DNA from: an uncultured Lachnospiraceae bacterium
Lineage (GTDB): Bacteria > Bacillota > Clostridia > Lachnospirales > Lachnospiraceae
Direction: 5' to 3'
NCBI GenBank assembly: GCA_947571775.1
Contig: CANOZK010000002.1
Location: 124,001-188,000 of the forward strand
DNA length: 64,000 nt
Shown: piece after piece, positions 36,695 to 45,318 of the stretch
How the letters are laid out: every line of letters begins with the position of its first letter
Numbering within the stretch: position 1 is the first letter of the stretch
Notes under the pieces: model-generated
Database searches by the model: none
The model's input: only the letters and a program-made list of their open reading frames with translations
Told to the model about the DNA's origin: nothing
Translations under genes and position numbers: made by a program

Positions 36695-37448
36695 AGTTTA
36701 TAATATAAAACCCCTTTCGATTTACACAGTCCCGGCGGTTATAAGTCATCTCACTGTCGTCCATCTGCCGGAAAATCCCGCCTGCTTCCTCTACAATGCA
36801 CTGCATCGCCGCCGTATCCCATTCCATTGTGGGATTGTGCCGGTAATAGATCTCCGCGTCGCCCCTGGCAATCATACAGCCCTTGATGGAGCTTCCCACA
36901 CGCACCAGATTGGTGAGATGATATTTCTCCAGCAGCCGCTCCATCTCCTCGCATCCGTGAGAACTGCTCATCACTACCCTGGGATCTTTCGTCCGATCCG
37001 ATACCAACAGCTTTGTGGTTTTGCCGTCCTTCTCAAAATAAGCGCCGGAACCTTTTTCCGCATAATACAGTTCCCCACAAGCCGGCACATAGATCACGCC
37101 GGTCACCGGCTTTCCCTGATAAGCCAGCGCGATATTGACCGTAAACTGTCCATTCTTTTTGATAAATTCCTTCGTTCCATCCAGAGGGTCTACGATAAAG
37201 CAATAGGGATTGTCCAGACGCTTTTCGTCGTCCTCCCCTTCCTCCGAGAGCAGCGCATATTCGGGGAAACGCGCCTGGAGCTCTGCCGCAATGATCTCAT
37301 GTGCTTTTTTATCGGCAAGCGTCAGAGGCATATGTCCTTCTTTATACTCCACCTGCCAAATATCTTCCTGGTTATAAATTTCCATAATCGCCTCCCCGGC
37401 AGTCACGGAAATCTTCTTCGATACCTCCACAACCTCTTGATACATCAT
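36672..37448 (-). CDS. cysQ: 3'(2'),5'-bisphosphate nucleotidase CysQ-like
   Basis: The 258-residue inositol-monophosphatase-fold enzyme hydrolyses PAP, a by-product of sulfation or sulfate assimilation. The metal site motifs SEEGED, VDPLDGTKEF and EWDTAAMQCIVEEAGG are present. ATG at 37448 is chosen for GGAGAAGG 7 bases upstream; a longer frame from 37514 runs through the promoter region. First gene of the cysQ-radical SAM-peptide-AIR-trmL operon. Confidence 0.93.
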   Translation of the reverse strand: MMYQEVVEVSKKISVTAGEAIMEIYNQEDIWQVEYKEGHMPLTLADKKAHEIIAAELQARFPEYALLSEEGEDDEKRLDNPYCFIVDPLDGTKEFIKKNGQFTVNIALAYQGKPVTGVIYVPACGELYYAEKGSGAYFEKDGKTTKLLVSDRTKDPRVVMSSSHGCEEMERLLEKYHLTNLVRVGSSIKGCMIARGDAEIYYRHNPTMEWDTAAMQCIVEEAGGIFRQMDDSEMTYNRRDCVNRKGFYIINCEENKLL

Positions 37449-37679
37449 AAAATTTCCTTCTCCTTTATGCATATTTGTCTGTCCATTATACGTTGTTTTT
37501 CCTGATTCTGTCAAATCCCGGCTGGATTGTCCTTAACTTTCAAAGTCAGCAAGAATAAAATATTCCAAAGCAGGAAAGGATGTGTTGTGAAAAGAACATT
37601 AAGGAGTTTTCCCAAAGTGTGACATTTGTTTTAAATTTTACCGATGTAACCAAATAGGAGGTACATTTTGAAAAAAGTG

Positions 37680-37688
37680 TGCTATAAT
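37680..37688 (+). promoter_or_regulatory. Extended -10 promoter of the L,D-transpeptidase gene
   Basis: TG-C-TATAAT at 37680-37688 is an extended -10 element; the -35 is weak. Between 37449 and 37798 there is no convincing gene; the rest holds this promoter, a hairpin and a copy of the GTAAC-type repeat. Confidence 0.6.
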
Positions 37689-37728
37689 GAATCCGTTGTA
37701 AAAACTGTTCCGTCTGAATAGTAACAGC

Positions 37729-37760
37729 TAACCACCAGTCATCCAGTTAACTGGTGGTTA
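37729..37760 (+). repeat. 11-bp hairpin in the leader of the L,D-transpeptidase gene
   Basis: TAACCACCAGT and ACTGGTGGTTA form a perfect stem around a 10-base loop, ending 38 bases before the start codon. Only TTTAG follows, so it is a poor terminator. It may stabilise the mRNA or be a small mobile repeat. Confidence 0.6.
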
Positions 37761-37798
37761 TTTAGCCAAAGGTGTCATATTTGAGGAGTTCAAAATTA

Positions 37799-39853
37799 AT
37801 GAGCAGTAAGAAAGTAAAGCCCGAAGAAAAGAATTTGATGGACAACAGTGAAGATCTTCATAGAACAGTGGAACTGCCTGCCCAGGAAGTAAAGAAGGCT
37901 CTGGCCCAGCTTCAGGCAGTAGCTGCCTCAGAAAAAGAAGAACGCGAGAATGGAGACGGCGAAAGCTTTGAAAACAAAATTGAGCGGGCTATGCAGAAAA
38001 TTGTATCGGATACCATAGGAGATGAGCCGGTCAATCACATTAGTCCGGCACAAAAGGCGCCTAAGGCAAAAACTGCAGGAACTATAAAAGTGGCCCGTGC
38101 GAAGGGAATACGTCTGGAAAAAGCTGTGGTGCAGGAAAGACAGCCCCAGAAAACAAACAAATCCGAAGAAAAGAAACAGGAGCCGTCTGCACCTGAAACC
38201 GGCAAACCGTCAGATCCATCCGTCCCGGAAGCCAGGAACCAAAAATCCCAGAAATCCCCAGAACCTAAGAAGCCTCAGAAATCCCCAGAACCCCAAAAGC
38301 CTCAGAAGACTTCAGAGTCCAAGAAGCCTCAAAAGGTTGCAGAAGCCAAAAAGGTTCAGAAAACTCCAGAACCTAAAAGGCCTCAGAAAACTTTGGATAC
38401 CAGCATGTTCTGGGACGAAGAAACGTCCGCTTCGGCTGAGAAAAAAGGCAGGCGCGGAATCATGGTCGCGGCGATTATAATCGGTATTTTGGTGCTGGGA
38501 ACCGGAGGGGTCTACGCAGGAGTGGGAAACTACTACAACGATAAATTCCTGCCGGGGACAAGTATCAACCATATTGATTGTTCTGGCATGACAGTACAGC
38601 AGGCCGAACAACTAATTCGGAAAAAAGTCGAAGATTATTCGTTGACGATTTACGCGCGGGAAGCAGAACCGCAAGTAATTACAGCGGAATCTATTGATTA
38701 TAAATACCAGCCTCAAGAGGGCGTGGAACAAGTATTAGAGCAACAAAAACCCATGCGCTGGCTGAATTCCTTCTTTTCTGCCCGCAGCTACACAGTGGGC
38801 GAAAGCATTTCCTATGATAAGGAAAAAACCCGTGTGCAGATGAACCAGTTGGATTGTATGCAGCCAGACAGGCAGGTTCCTCCAACAGACGCCCATCTGG
38901 AATACCAAGAAGGCGAGTTTGTCATCGTTCCAGAGACTCAGGGAACGGCGCTGGATATGGAGAAAGTACTCGAAGCCATCTGCAAATGCGTGGAGGAAAG
39001 TCAGGAAAGCCTGGATTTGGAAGAACAAAACGTCTATTATACTGCTGCCGTCACCCAGGAAAACCCAGAGCTGGCACAGGAGATGGAACATCTGAACAGC
39101 TATGCCAAGGCCAGCATTACTTATACATTTGGCGATGAGACAGAGGTTTTAAACGGAGATGTTATCCGCAACTGGATTTTCAGCGGTGAGGACAACACCC
39201 TAATCGACGAACAGCTATTGGAAAGTAACGTCTACAACTTTGTGGCAGAGCTGGCCGCCCGGCGGGATACTCTGGGAGCCAGTAGGAGTTTTACCACTAC
39301 ATCGGGCCATACCATCAACGTGGCTGGAGGGAACTACGGTTGGCAGATAGACCAATATGCAGAGGCGATTCAGCTTCTGGAGGAGATTCAAAGCGGCCAA
39401 ACCGTGACCAGAGAACCCAATTACACCAGCACCGCATTAAACCCTGGCCCGAACGATATCGGCAATACTTATATGGAAGTGGATTTGACTACACAGCATA
39501 TGTACTTTTATCGAGAGGGAACTTTGATTTTTGAGTCTGATTTCGTATCCGGCAAACCCACCCCTGAACGGGAAACCCCAACCGGCGTATGCCATATGTA
39601 CTACAAAAAGCTAAACGAGACGCTGCGGGGGGAAAAGAAAGAGAACGGCGAATACGAATACGAAACTCCTGTGCAATACTGGATGCCTTTTAACGGCGGC
39701 GTGGGCTTTCATGACGCTCCGTGGCAGGCCGCTTTTGGCGGGGACGTCTATACGTATAATGGTTCCCATGGATGCATCAATTTACCATCGGATAAGGCAG
39801 CGGAATTGTATGAGATTATCGACACGGAAACACCCATCGTAGTATTCAATTAG
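37799..39853 (+). CDS. L,D-transpeptidase (YkuD) with VanW/PG-binding-like region
   Basis: The 684-residue protein has a cytoplasmic N-terminal stretch of ~218 residues, one membrane helix (about 220-243, MVAAIIIGILVLGTGGVYAG), two PG_binding_4-type domains, and a C-terminal YkuD catalytic domain with NGSHGCINLPS (catalytic cysteine near residue 658). It makes 3-3 peptide cross-links in peptidoglycan or attaches proteins to it. Residues ~144-201 are a degenerate Lys/Pro repeat (SPEPKKPQK, TSESKKPQK, TPEPKRPQK units). ATG at 37799 is chosen for GAGGAG upstream. Confidence 0.9.
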   Translation: MSSKKVKPEEKNLMDNSEDLHRTVELPAQEVKKALAQLQAVAASEKEERENGDGESFENKIERAMQKIVSDTIGDEPVNHISPAQKAPKAKTAGTIKVARAKGIRLEKAVVQERQPQKTNKSEEKKQEPSAPETGKPSDPSVPEARNQKSQKSPEPKKPQKSPEPQKPQKTSESKKPQKVAEAKKVQKTPEPKRPQKTLDTSMFWDEETSASAEKKGRRGIMVAAIIIGILVLGTGGVYAGVGNYYNDKFLPGTSINHIDCSGMTVQQAEQLIRKKVEDYSLTIYAREAEPQVITAESIDYKYQPQEGVEQVLEQQKPMRWLNSFFSARSYTVGESISYDKEKTRVQMNQLDCMQPDRQVPPTDAHLEYQEGEFVIVPETQGTALDMEKVLEAICKCVEESQESLDLEEQNVYYTAAVTQENPELAQEMEHLNSYAKASITYTFGDETEVLNGDVIRNWIFSGEDNTLIDEQLLESNVYNFVAELAARRDTLGASRSFTTTSGHTINVAGGNYGWQIDQYAEAIQLLEEIQSGQTVTREPNYTSTALNPGPNDIGNTYMEVDLTTQHMYFYREGTLIFESDFVSGKPTPERETPTGVCHMYYKKLNETLRGEKKENGEYEYETPVQYWMPFNGGVGFHDAPWQAAFGGDVYTYNGSHGCINLPSDKAAELYEIIDTETPIVVFN

Positions 39854-39870
39854 AATATGTTTGAAAAAGA

Positions 39871-39915
39871 ACTGCAGGATCGGCAGGAATGTCGGACGAT
39901 TCCTGCAGTCTTTTT
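39871..39915 (+). terminator. Terminator between the L,D-transpeptidase and the HAD gene
   Basis: ACTGCAGGA and TTCCTGCAGT form a long stem followed by a T tract on the plus strand; it can also serve the converging HAD gene. Confidence 0.82.
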
Positions 39916-39917
39916 GT

Positions 39918-40538
39918 CTAAAATAATTGCAACAAATCAGAAATCTGGAATATCACAAAATCCGGGGAATCTACCTGCCCATATCCATAGGAAGCATGTA
40001 CAAAAGGAATTCCCGCCTCTTTGGTTGCCCTGAAATCCCCCATAGTATCGCCGATATAGACCGGCGCCTCCAGGCGATGCCTTCGGATAATCTCCCGAAT
40101 ATTTTCCCCTTTTGGATGCCCTGTGTCTCCGGGGCACAGATGGTCCTTGAAATACTGGGAAAACCCCGTGCATTTTAAAAATACCTCAATATATCCCGCT
40201 TGACAGTTGCTGACGATGAATAGTTTGTATTTTTCAGACAATACTTGTAATGTATCTTCCAGTCCGGGATAGATAGGAGCTTGGGAAGCGGCCAGAAGCG
40301 CCCGGTGTTCCTCTGCGCAGCACAATTCTATCAATTCCTGCTGACGTTTTTTGGATTCCTGGGGAAAAAGCCTGGCGGCAATATCCGGCAACAATTTTCC
40401 GAACAATCCGCAAAGCTGCCCGGCAGTGACCGTCATCTGCGGATCGTATGCCTGGCGAAGCGCTTCTGTCCAGGCGGCAGCCACAATTTCCGTGGCATCC
40501 CAGAGCGTGCCGTCTACATCAAAGATTATACTGTCCAT
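39918..40538 (-). CDS. HAD-superfamily hydrolase, phosphoglycolate phosphatase-like
   Basis: The 206-residue protein has the nucleophile motif DVDGTLWD at the N terminus, the second motif IVSNCQAG, lysine region HPKGENI and the acidic motif YIGDTMGDFRATKEAG. This is the classic small HAD phosphatase with an alpha-helical cap (subfamily IA). Substrate unknown. It stands alone and converges with the L,D-transpeptidase gene. HAD proteins of this type remove phosphate from glycolate-phosphate or damaged sugar phosphates. Confidence 0.88.
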   Translation of the reverse strand: MDSIIFDVDGTLWDATEIVAAAWTEALRQAYDPQMTVTAGQLCGLFGKLLPDIAARLFPQESKKRQQELIELCCAEEHRALLAASQAPIYPGLEDTLQVLSEKYKLFIVSNCQAGYIEVFLKCTGFSQYFKDHLCPGDTGHPKGENIREIIRRHRLEAPVYIGDTMGDFRATKEAGIPFVHASYGYGQVDSPDFVIFQISDLLQLF

Positions 40539-40565
40539 GTTTGTAAATTCTCCTTTTCACAGATT

Positions 40566-40588
40566 ATTGGTAACGATTCAGTACCAAT
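40566..40588. repeat. Inverted repeat with a GTAACGATTCAG core
   Basis: ATTGGTA and TACCAAT flank ACGATTCAG in the gap between the divergent HAD and mutY genes. It is one member of the GTAAC-type intergenic family. Confidence 0.5.
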
Positions 40589-40683
40589 GTCATTTACTTA
40601 TACGATTTTTCCATATATTCTAACTGGGAGAAATGAAAAAAGCAACTGCCTTTTGCCCAGATTTATGATATGATGGTGTTACA

Positions 40684-41766
40684 ATGGAAAATAATAGATT
40701 TATACAATTACAGAAAATGGAAAAACCCCTGTTGGACTGGTATCGAAAGAACAAACGCCTGTTGCCCTGGAGAGAAAACAAAAACCCCTATGAAATATGG
40801 GTATCCGAGATTATGTGCCAGCAGACGCGCGTAGAGGCAGTAAAGCCATATTTTGCAAAATTTCTCTCAGCACTGCCCACCGTAAAGGATTTGGCCCAAT
40901 GTCCACAGGAACGGCTGCTGAAACTATGGGAAGGACTCGGTTATTACAATCGAGTGCGCAATATGCAGAAAGCCGCGCAGCAAATCATGGAACTTTATCA
41001 GGGAGAACTCCCCGCAGATTATGAGGCTTTGAAAAAGCTGAAAGGAATTGGAATTTATACGGCAGGAGCCATCGCCTCGATCGCCTATGGAATCGCGGTG
41101 CCCGCGGTGGATGGCAACGTACTGCGGGTCATCTCCCGCGTAACCGAACAGCAAGAGGACATTGCAAAGCCGTCGGTGCGCCGCCGCATAGAGCAGGAAA
41201 TACAGAAGATGATACCAAAAGAATACCCAGGGGATTACAATCAGGCCCTTATGGAGCTGGGCGCATTGGTGTGCGTACCCAACGGACAGGCCAAATGCGG
41301 CCAGTGTCCTTTGGCCGGGCTATGCCAGGCAAACGCTCACGGCACCGTCGATCAGCTCCCGGTAAAATCACGCGCCAAGCCCCGCAGGGTGGAAGAGCGC
41401 ACCGTTTTGGTTATCCAGGACGGCGAGCGCGTAGCCATCCGCAAGCGCGCTCCCAAAGGGCTGCTGGCCGGACTTTACGAGCTGCCAAATACCAAACAGC
41501 ATCTAAGCAGTCAGGAAGTTCTGGAACTGGTAAAAAACATGGGGCTGGTTCCACTGCACATTCAGTCTTTAGGGGAAGCGAAGCATATTTTCTCCCATGT
41601 GGAATGGCATATGGTGGGCTATCACATACGAATACAACAGTTAGAAAAAACACGCCAGGGAAATATGATTTTTACAGATTCCGAAGAAGTACAAAACAAA
41701 TATGCAATCCCGTCCGCCTTTGACGCTTTTACCGGATATCTGAAAGGGGGCGATGGGGCAAAATAA
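40684..41766 (+). CDS. mutY: A/G-specific adenine DNA glycosylase MutY
   Basis: The 360-residue enzyme removes adenine opposite 8-oxoguanine. Visible features: SEIMCQQTRVEAVKPYF, the helix-hairpin-helix LKKLKGIGIYTAGAIASIAY followed by the catalytic aspartate in AVDGNVLRV, and the 4Fe-4S cysteines in CVPNGQAKCGQCPLAGLC. A NUDIX-like C-terminal domain (about 230-350) recognises the oxidised base. Standard length. It is followed 109 bp later by the glycosyltransferase with its own leader element. Confidence 0.97.
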   Translation: MENNRFIQLQKMEKPLLDWYRKNKRLLPWRENKNPYEIWVSEIMCQQTRVEAVKPYFAKFLSALPTVKDLAQCPQERLLKLWEGLGYYNRVRNMQKAAQQIMELYQGELPADYEALKKLKGIGIYTAGAIASIAYGIAVPAVDGNVLRVISRVTEQQEDIAKPSVRRRIEQEIQKMIPKEYPGDYNQALMELGALVCVPNGQAKCGQCPLAGLCQANAHGTVDQLPVKSRAKPRRVEERTVLVIQDGERVAIRKRAPKGLLAGLYELPNTKQHLSSQEVLELVKNMGLVPLHIQSLGEAKHIFSHVEWHMVGYHIRIQQLEKTRQGNMIFTDSEEVQNKYAIPSAFDAFTGYLKGGDGAK

Positions 41767-41813
41767 GTAAGCGTTCACATGCCTTCGCGGTTACGAAAAT
41801 AACAGGAGAAAAG

Positions 41814-41875
41814 TTTGGAAGGAAACTTCCAAATGTATCTGGAGGACGCAGCAAATGCGTCGGGAGGAGGAAACC
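41814..41875 (+). repeat. Leader element copy B before the glycosyltransferase
   Basis: TTTGGAAG-GAAA-CTTCCAAA (41814-41833), TGTATCTGGA, the stem GACGCA-GCAAA-TGCGTC, then GGGAGGAGGAAACC directly before ATG at 41876. It is 62 nt and aligns without gaps with copies C and D. Confidence 0.85.
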
Positions 41876-42892
41876 ATGAAACTATTGACAATTACAGTAC
41901 CCTGTTACAATTCACAGGAATATATGAGAAAGTGCGTGGACTCCCTGCTGCCGGGAGGAGAAGATGTAGAAATCCTGATTGTGGATGACGGCTCCACCGA
42001 CGATACCGGGAAAATTGCCGATGAATACGCCATGAGATACCCAGATATCGTCCGCGCCATCCACCAGGAAAACGGCGGCCACGGACAAGCGGTAAACACC
42101 GGACTCGCCGACGCCAGAGGTCTTTACTTCAAGGTGGTGGACAGCGACGACTGGGTAAACCTAGAGGCATATCAAGCCGTCCTGTCTACTTTAGAAGAAT
42201 TGACGCGCGGGCCGCAAACCCTGGATATGCTGATCAGCAATTTCGTCTATGAAAAACAGGGCGCATCCCGAAAAAAAGTCATGCAGTATCGAAAATGTTT
42301 TCCCAAAAATGAAATCTTCAACTGGAGCCAGGTAAAGCATATGCACACCGGAAAATACATCCTAATGCATTCCGTGATTTACCGAACCGGGCTTCTAAAA
42401 TCCTGCGGCCTATGGCTGCCGAAACACACCTTCTATGTGGATAATCTGTTTGTGTTTGAACCGCTGCCATATGTATCCACTCTTTACTATCTGGATGTAA
42501 ATTTTTACCGGTATTTTATCGGCCGGGAAGACCAGTCGGTACACGAATCCGTTATGATCAGCCGTATTGACCAGCAGATCCGGGTGAACAAACAGATGAT
42601 CGATATTCTGGTAAATGCTTCTGTAAAGTCCAGGCAGCTCCGACAGTATATGATTCGCTACCTGACCATTATTACAGCGGTATCCAGCGTGATGCTGATA
42701 CGCTCTGGAAAAAAAGAAAACCTGGAAAAGAAAGCAGAACTGTGGGAATACCTGAGAAACGCAGACAAAATCTTATACCGCACAGTGCGTCACGGAATCT
42801 TGGGCGGGGCAGTAAATCTACCCGGAAAAGGAGGACGCAGTATGTCAACCACCATCTATAAAATATGCCAGAAATTTTATGGATTTAATTAA
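41876..42892 (+). CDS. Family 2 glycosyltransferase
   Basis: The 338-residue protein starts with the GT-A fold nucleotide-sugar site (TITVPCYNSQEYMRKCVDSL, then ILIVDDGSTDDT) and has the metal-binding VDSDDWVN near residue 87-94. The C-terminal part is amphipathic and may touch the membrane. It probably adds sugars to surface polysaccharide or lipid; the acceptor is unknown. ATG at 41876 is set by the GGAGGAGG of the leader element. There are no polysaccharide genes beside it. Confidence 0.9.
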   Translation: MKLLTITVPCYNSQEYMRKCVDSLLPGGEDVEILIVDDGSTDDTGKIADEYAMRYPDIVRAIHQENGGHGQAVNTGLADARGLYFKVVDSDDWVNLEAYQAVLSTLEELTRGPQTLDMLISNFVYEKQGASRKKVMQYRKCFPKNEIFNWSQVKHMHTGKYILMHSVIYRTGLLKSCGLWLPKHTFYVDNLFVFEPLPYVSTLYYLDVNFYRYFIGREDQSVHESVMISRIDQQIRVNKQMIDILVNASVKSRQLRQYMIRYLTIITAVSSVMLIRSGKKENLEKKAELWEYLRNADKILYRTVRHGILGGAVNLPGKGGRSMSTTIYKICQKFYGFN

Positions 42893-42908
42893 GATATACT
42901 TCGACGAT

Positions 42909-42939
42909 CCCCTAACCCCCTGCACAGGGGAATTAGGGG
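42909..42939. terminator. Terminator between glycosyltransferase and PAP2 genes
   Basis: CCCCTAA and TTAGGGG form a stem with additional inner pairing, in the 53-bp gap between converging genes; AAACTTTTATTT follows on the plus strand. Confidence 0.7.
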
Positions 42940-42945
42940 AAACTT

Positions 42946-43620
42946 TTATTTATAAGAAAATCGGGCAGGCACCTGCTGGGCGCATTTTCGGGCTGGATAC
43001 TGATAGAACAACAGATATCCCATGCCGGCCATAGCCGCGCCCAAAACCACGTCAACAACCGAGTGCTGTTTTAGAAACATAGTAGACAGAATAATAAACA
43101 GCACCAGCAGCAGCGTCCCTCTTTTTACCCAAATATATTTGTCCAGTGAACGGCACCGGGAGACGGCGATGTAAGCCGCCAGGGAATTGAAGACATGGAG
43201 GCTGGGAAGTATGTTGGTGGGGGTATCTGTGGAATAGAGCATTTTTACCAAATCTATACACAAATTGTCCCGTGTAAAAAATTCCGGCCGGAGCTGATGC
43301 CCGTTGGGATACAGATAGGAAACCGCAAGGAAAATAGTCATACCCATACACAGATTTTTAATGTACTGATAATACTCCTGCTTATCTTTATTAAAAAAAA
43401 TAAAATAGATCAAAGTAGCAGCCAAAAATGGAAACCACAGCAGATAGGGTACGATGAAATATTCGCAAAACGGAATCTGATCGTCTATCATGGTATGGAC
43501 AATATGGTAATTGTGTTGAATGTTCTGCTCCAGATAACGGAACACCACCATGTAAAAAATTCCATATAAGCCAATAATAAGGCCATGTTTATACTTTGCA
43601 ACAGAATTGATAAAACGCAA
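42946..43620 (-). CDS. PAP2-family phosphatase, membrane protein
   Basis: A 224-residue membrane protein with about six helices and PAP2 phosphatase motifs: LPSLHVFNS (second motif) and KQHSVVDVVLG (third motif, catalytic histidine). The first motif (KxxxxxxRP) is poorly kept: NGHQLRPEFF is the best candidate. The closest families act on phosphatidic acid, undecaprenyl pyrophosphate or inositol phosphoceramide-like lipids; the substrate here is not known. Stand-alone gene. Confidence 0.83.
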   Translation of the reverse strand: MRFINSVAKYKHGLIIGLYGIFYMVVFRYLEQNIQHNYHIVHTMIDDQIPFCEYFIVPYLLWFPFLAATLIYFIFFNKDKQEYYQYIKNLCMGMTIFLAVSYLYPNGHQLRPEFFTRDNLCIDLVKMLYSTDTPTNILPSLHVFNSLAAYIAVSRCRSLDKYIWVKRGTLLLVLFIILSTMFLKQHSVVDVVLGAAMAGMGYLLFYQYPARKCAQQVPARFSYK

Positions 43621-43739
43621 GTTCCCACCTTCTCTTTTTCTTAAAATCTATATCTAATCATACCACTGATAACGCCCATTTACAAACGGAAACCGCAAAC
43701 TTTATAATTAATTAAGAAATAGATGATTACAATCATGCA

Positions 43740-44381
43740 TTAGCGCTGGATGCCGGAAAGGATTTCTTCCATCCACTCATTTACATCATATGTGTCACCG
43801 TCAAACAGTTTGATAATCACGCCATACGGTTCTTTATCATTTGCAAAAGCATTTGCCTCATCCGTATCTACATGCATAGCTAACGAGAAATTTTTATGTA
43901 CCCTGACGATGACGTCTGCATAAATCAACGCCCGCTCGTAACTCTTAGTCATAACAAAAACCGATTCGTTATCCCGAACACGCATCTTGTAGGCGTCCGA
44001 AGGCGTCATGTGGATATGCCTTTTTGCCACAATAACTCCCCGCTCTATCTCAATGCTGCTGTTCGGCCCGGAAAGCATACATCCCGGCGTATCGGCAATA
44101 TCCCCGGACTGACGGATCACCGGCGGAAGCCCCAGCTTCTTAGTATCGGTGAGAGAAACCTCCACCTGGGTTTCGGGGCGGAACGGCCCCAGCAGAGCAA
44201 TGTTTTCAAATTGTCCTTTCGGACCGATAACCGTCACCCGTTCTTTTGCCACAAACTGCCCCGGCTGACTGAGTTCCTTGCTGAACGTAAGCTCAGATCC
44301 AGTCCCGAATAATCTTTCAAAATCTTCTCTGCTGATATGCATATGTCTGGCAGATGTTTCGATTGGAATTTTGATACTCAT
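43740..44381 (-). CDS. pduL: Phosphate propanoyltransferase PduL-like
   Basis: The 213-residue enzyme transfers acyl groups between CoA and phosphate. It has the paired PduL histidine motifs ARHMHIS (residues 12-18) and AKRHIHMTP, plus AMHVDTDEANA, that bind the two zinc ions. No microcompartment shell genes are near, and there is no clear N-terminal encapsulation peptide, so it probably works as a free phosphotransacylase in fermentation. The start follows GAGAGG, in the divergent gap with the gene at 44645. Confidence 0.93.
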   Translation of the reverse strand: MSIKIPIETSARHMHISREDFERLFGTGSELTFSKELSQPGQFVAKERVTVIGPKGQFENIALLGPFRPETQVEVSLTDTKKLGLPPVIRQSGDIADTPGCMLSGPNSSIEIERGVIVAKRHIHMTPSDAYKMRVRDNESVFVMTKSYERALIYADVIVRVHKNFSLAMHVDTDEANAFANDKEPYGVIIKLFDGDTYDVNEWMEEILSGIQR

Positions 44382-44415
44382 GTGATTGCAACCTCTCTGG
44401 TAAGTTTAGTTTTAT

Positions 44416-44444
44416 CGTAACTGTTCAATACCTTCACCGTTACG
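44416..44444. repeat. CGTAAC...GTTACG inverted repeat of the GTAAC-type family
   Basis: CGTAAC (44416-44421) and GTTACG (44439-44444) enclose a GTTCAAT half; a second partial copy, GTAACAGTTTAG, lies at 44569-44580. Both are in the 263-bp divergent gap between pduL and the zinc-ribbon gene. Confidence 0.5.
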
Positions 44445-44644
44445 TTTTATCTATTATACCCCTGTCTTGTAAAATCGGCAAGGACAATTCACCGGAATGC
44501 CTACTCAGAATATTTATATTTTTTTAATGTTTATTTGCTTGTATCCTCCATCAGAACATAGTAATATTGTAACAGTTTAGATGGGCGCTACTTTGTGAGA
44601 AATCTAAACCTGCTATGCAGTATTTTATCTGGGAGGGATTATAA

Positions 44645-45016
44645 TTGAAAGAAAAATTTTACCGTTTCATGCAGGGCCGATACGGAAACGATCCGTTTAA
44701 CCATTTCTTAATGATTATGTCCCTGATTACCATGCTATTGTCCGTAGTTTGGAAACCCCATTTTTTTGCTGTTGCCGTCGCTTTGCTGGGCTGGGGATAT
44801 TACCGCATGTTTTCCAGAAAAGTCTATACCCGCGCAGTGGAAAATGAACGGTATCTGGATATCCGAGACAAAATCCTGGGCAGGCTCAAACAGCAGAAGA
44901 CCCACCATATTTATAAATGTCCCGGCTGCGGGCAAAAGGTACGTGTCCCCAGAGGAAAGGGAAAGATCGAGATACACTGTCCAAAATGCGGGAAAGATTT
45001 TATCAAGAGGAGTTAA
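44645..45016 (+). CDS. Membrane protein with C-terminal zinc ribbon
   Basis: A 123-residue protein beginning with TTG at 44645 behind GGGAGGG. It has two adjacent membrane segments (about residues 21-53, with a short basic gap), a helical linker, and a zinc-ribbon end CPGCGQKVRVPRGKGKIEIH followed by CPKCG. The function is unknown; zinc ribbons of this type appear in small clostridial membrane proteins of no assigned role. The next gene starts 2 bp after it, so they are cotranscribed. Confidence 0.75.
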   Translation: MKEKFYRFMQGRYGNDPFNHFLMIMSLITMLLSVVWKPHFFAVAVALLGWGYYRMFSRKVYTRAVENERYLDIRDKILGRLKQQKTHHIYKCPGCGQKVRVPRGKGKIEIHCPKCGKDFIKRS

Positions 45017-45018
45017 AA

Positions 45019-45252
45019 ATGAGATTAAAAAAAATACAGGAATATCTTCGTTCCAAAGAATGGGAATATCAGTATACCGAAGAGGACGGCTGCGGAAGCA
45101 TTGATTTTTCTTATCGGGGGATTGCTTATCATGTATGGGAATTCCCGGATGGAGAAGGCGCGGAAAGCAATGTCAAGGACGGCGGGCGGCAGGAGGATTT
45201 TACCGGAAATTATGAAGAGGATATCCTTGCGATTATTGCGGCCTGGAAGTAA
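45019..45252 (+). CDS. Small acidic protein of unknown function
   Basis: A 77-residue soluble protein with ATG at 45019 after AGAGGAG. It starts MRLKKIQEYLRSKEWEYQYT and contains DGCGSIDFSYRGIAYHVWEF, suggesting a short beta-rich fold after an N-terminal helix. I do not recognise a named family. It follows the zinc-ribbon gene after 2 bp and is the end of that transcription unit. Confidence 0.7.
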   Translation: MRLKKIQEYLRSKEWEYQYTEEDGCGSIDFSYRGIAYHVWEFPDGEGAESNVKDGGRQEDFTGNYEEDILAIIAAWK

Positions 45253-45318
45253 ATAAACTAAAAACCAGTTTATCCTATCAAAAAACGCAGACACAACAAA
45301 CCACGCTGAATTTTTTTG

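Noticed and set aside
37668..37721. Possible 17-codon leader peptide starting with TTG after AGGAGG, ahead of the L,D-transpeptidase
   Set aside because: The best promoter (-10 at 37683-37688) lies inside this frame, so its ribosome binding site would not be transcribed from it.
38270..38400. Repeated units near 38.3 kb as a CRISPR-like array
   Set aside because: The units are short, in frame and encode a Lys/Pro-rich protein segment without spacers.
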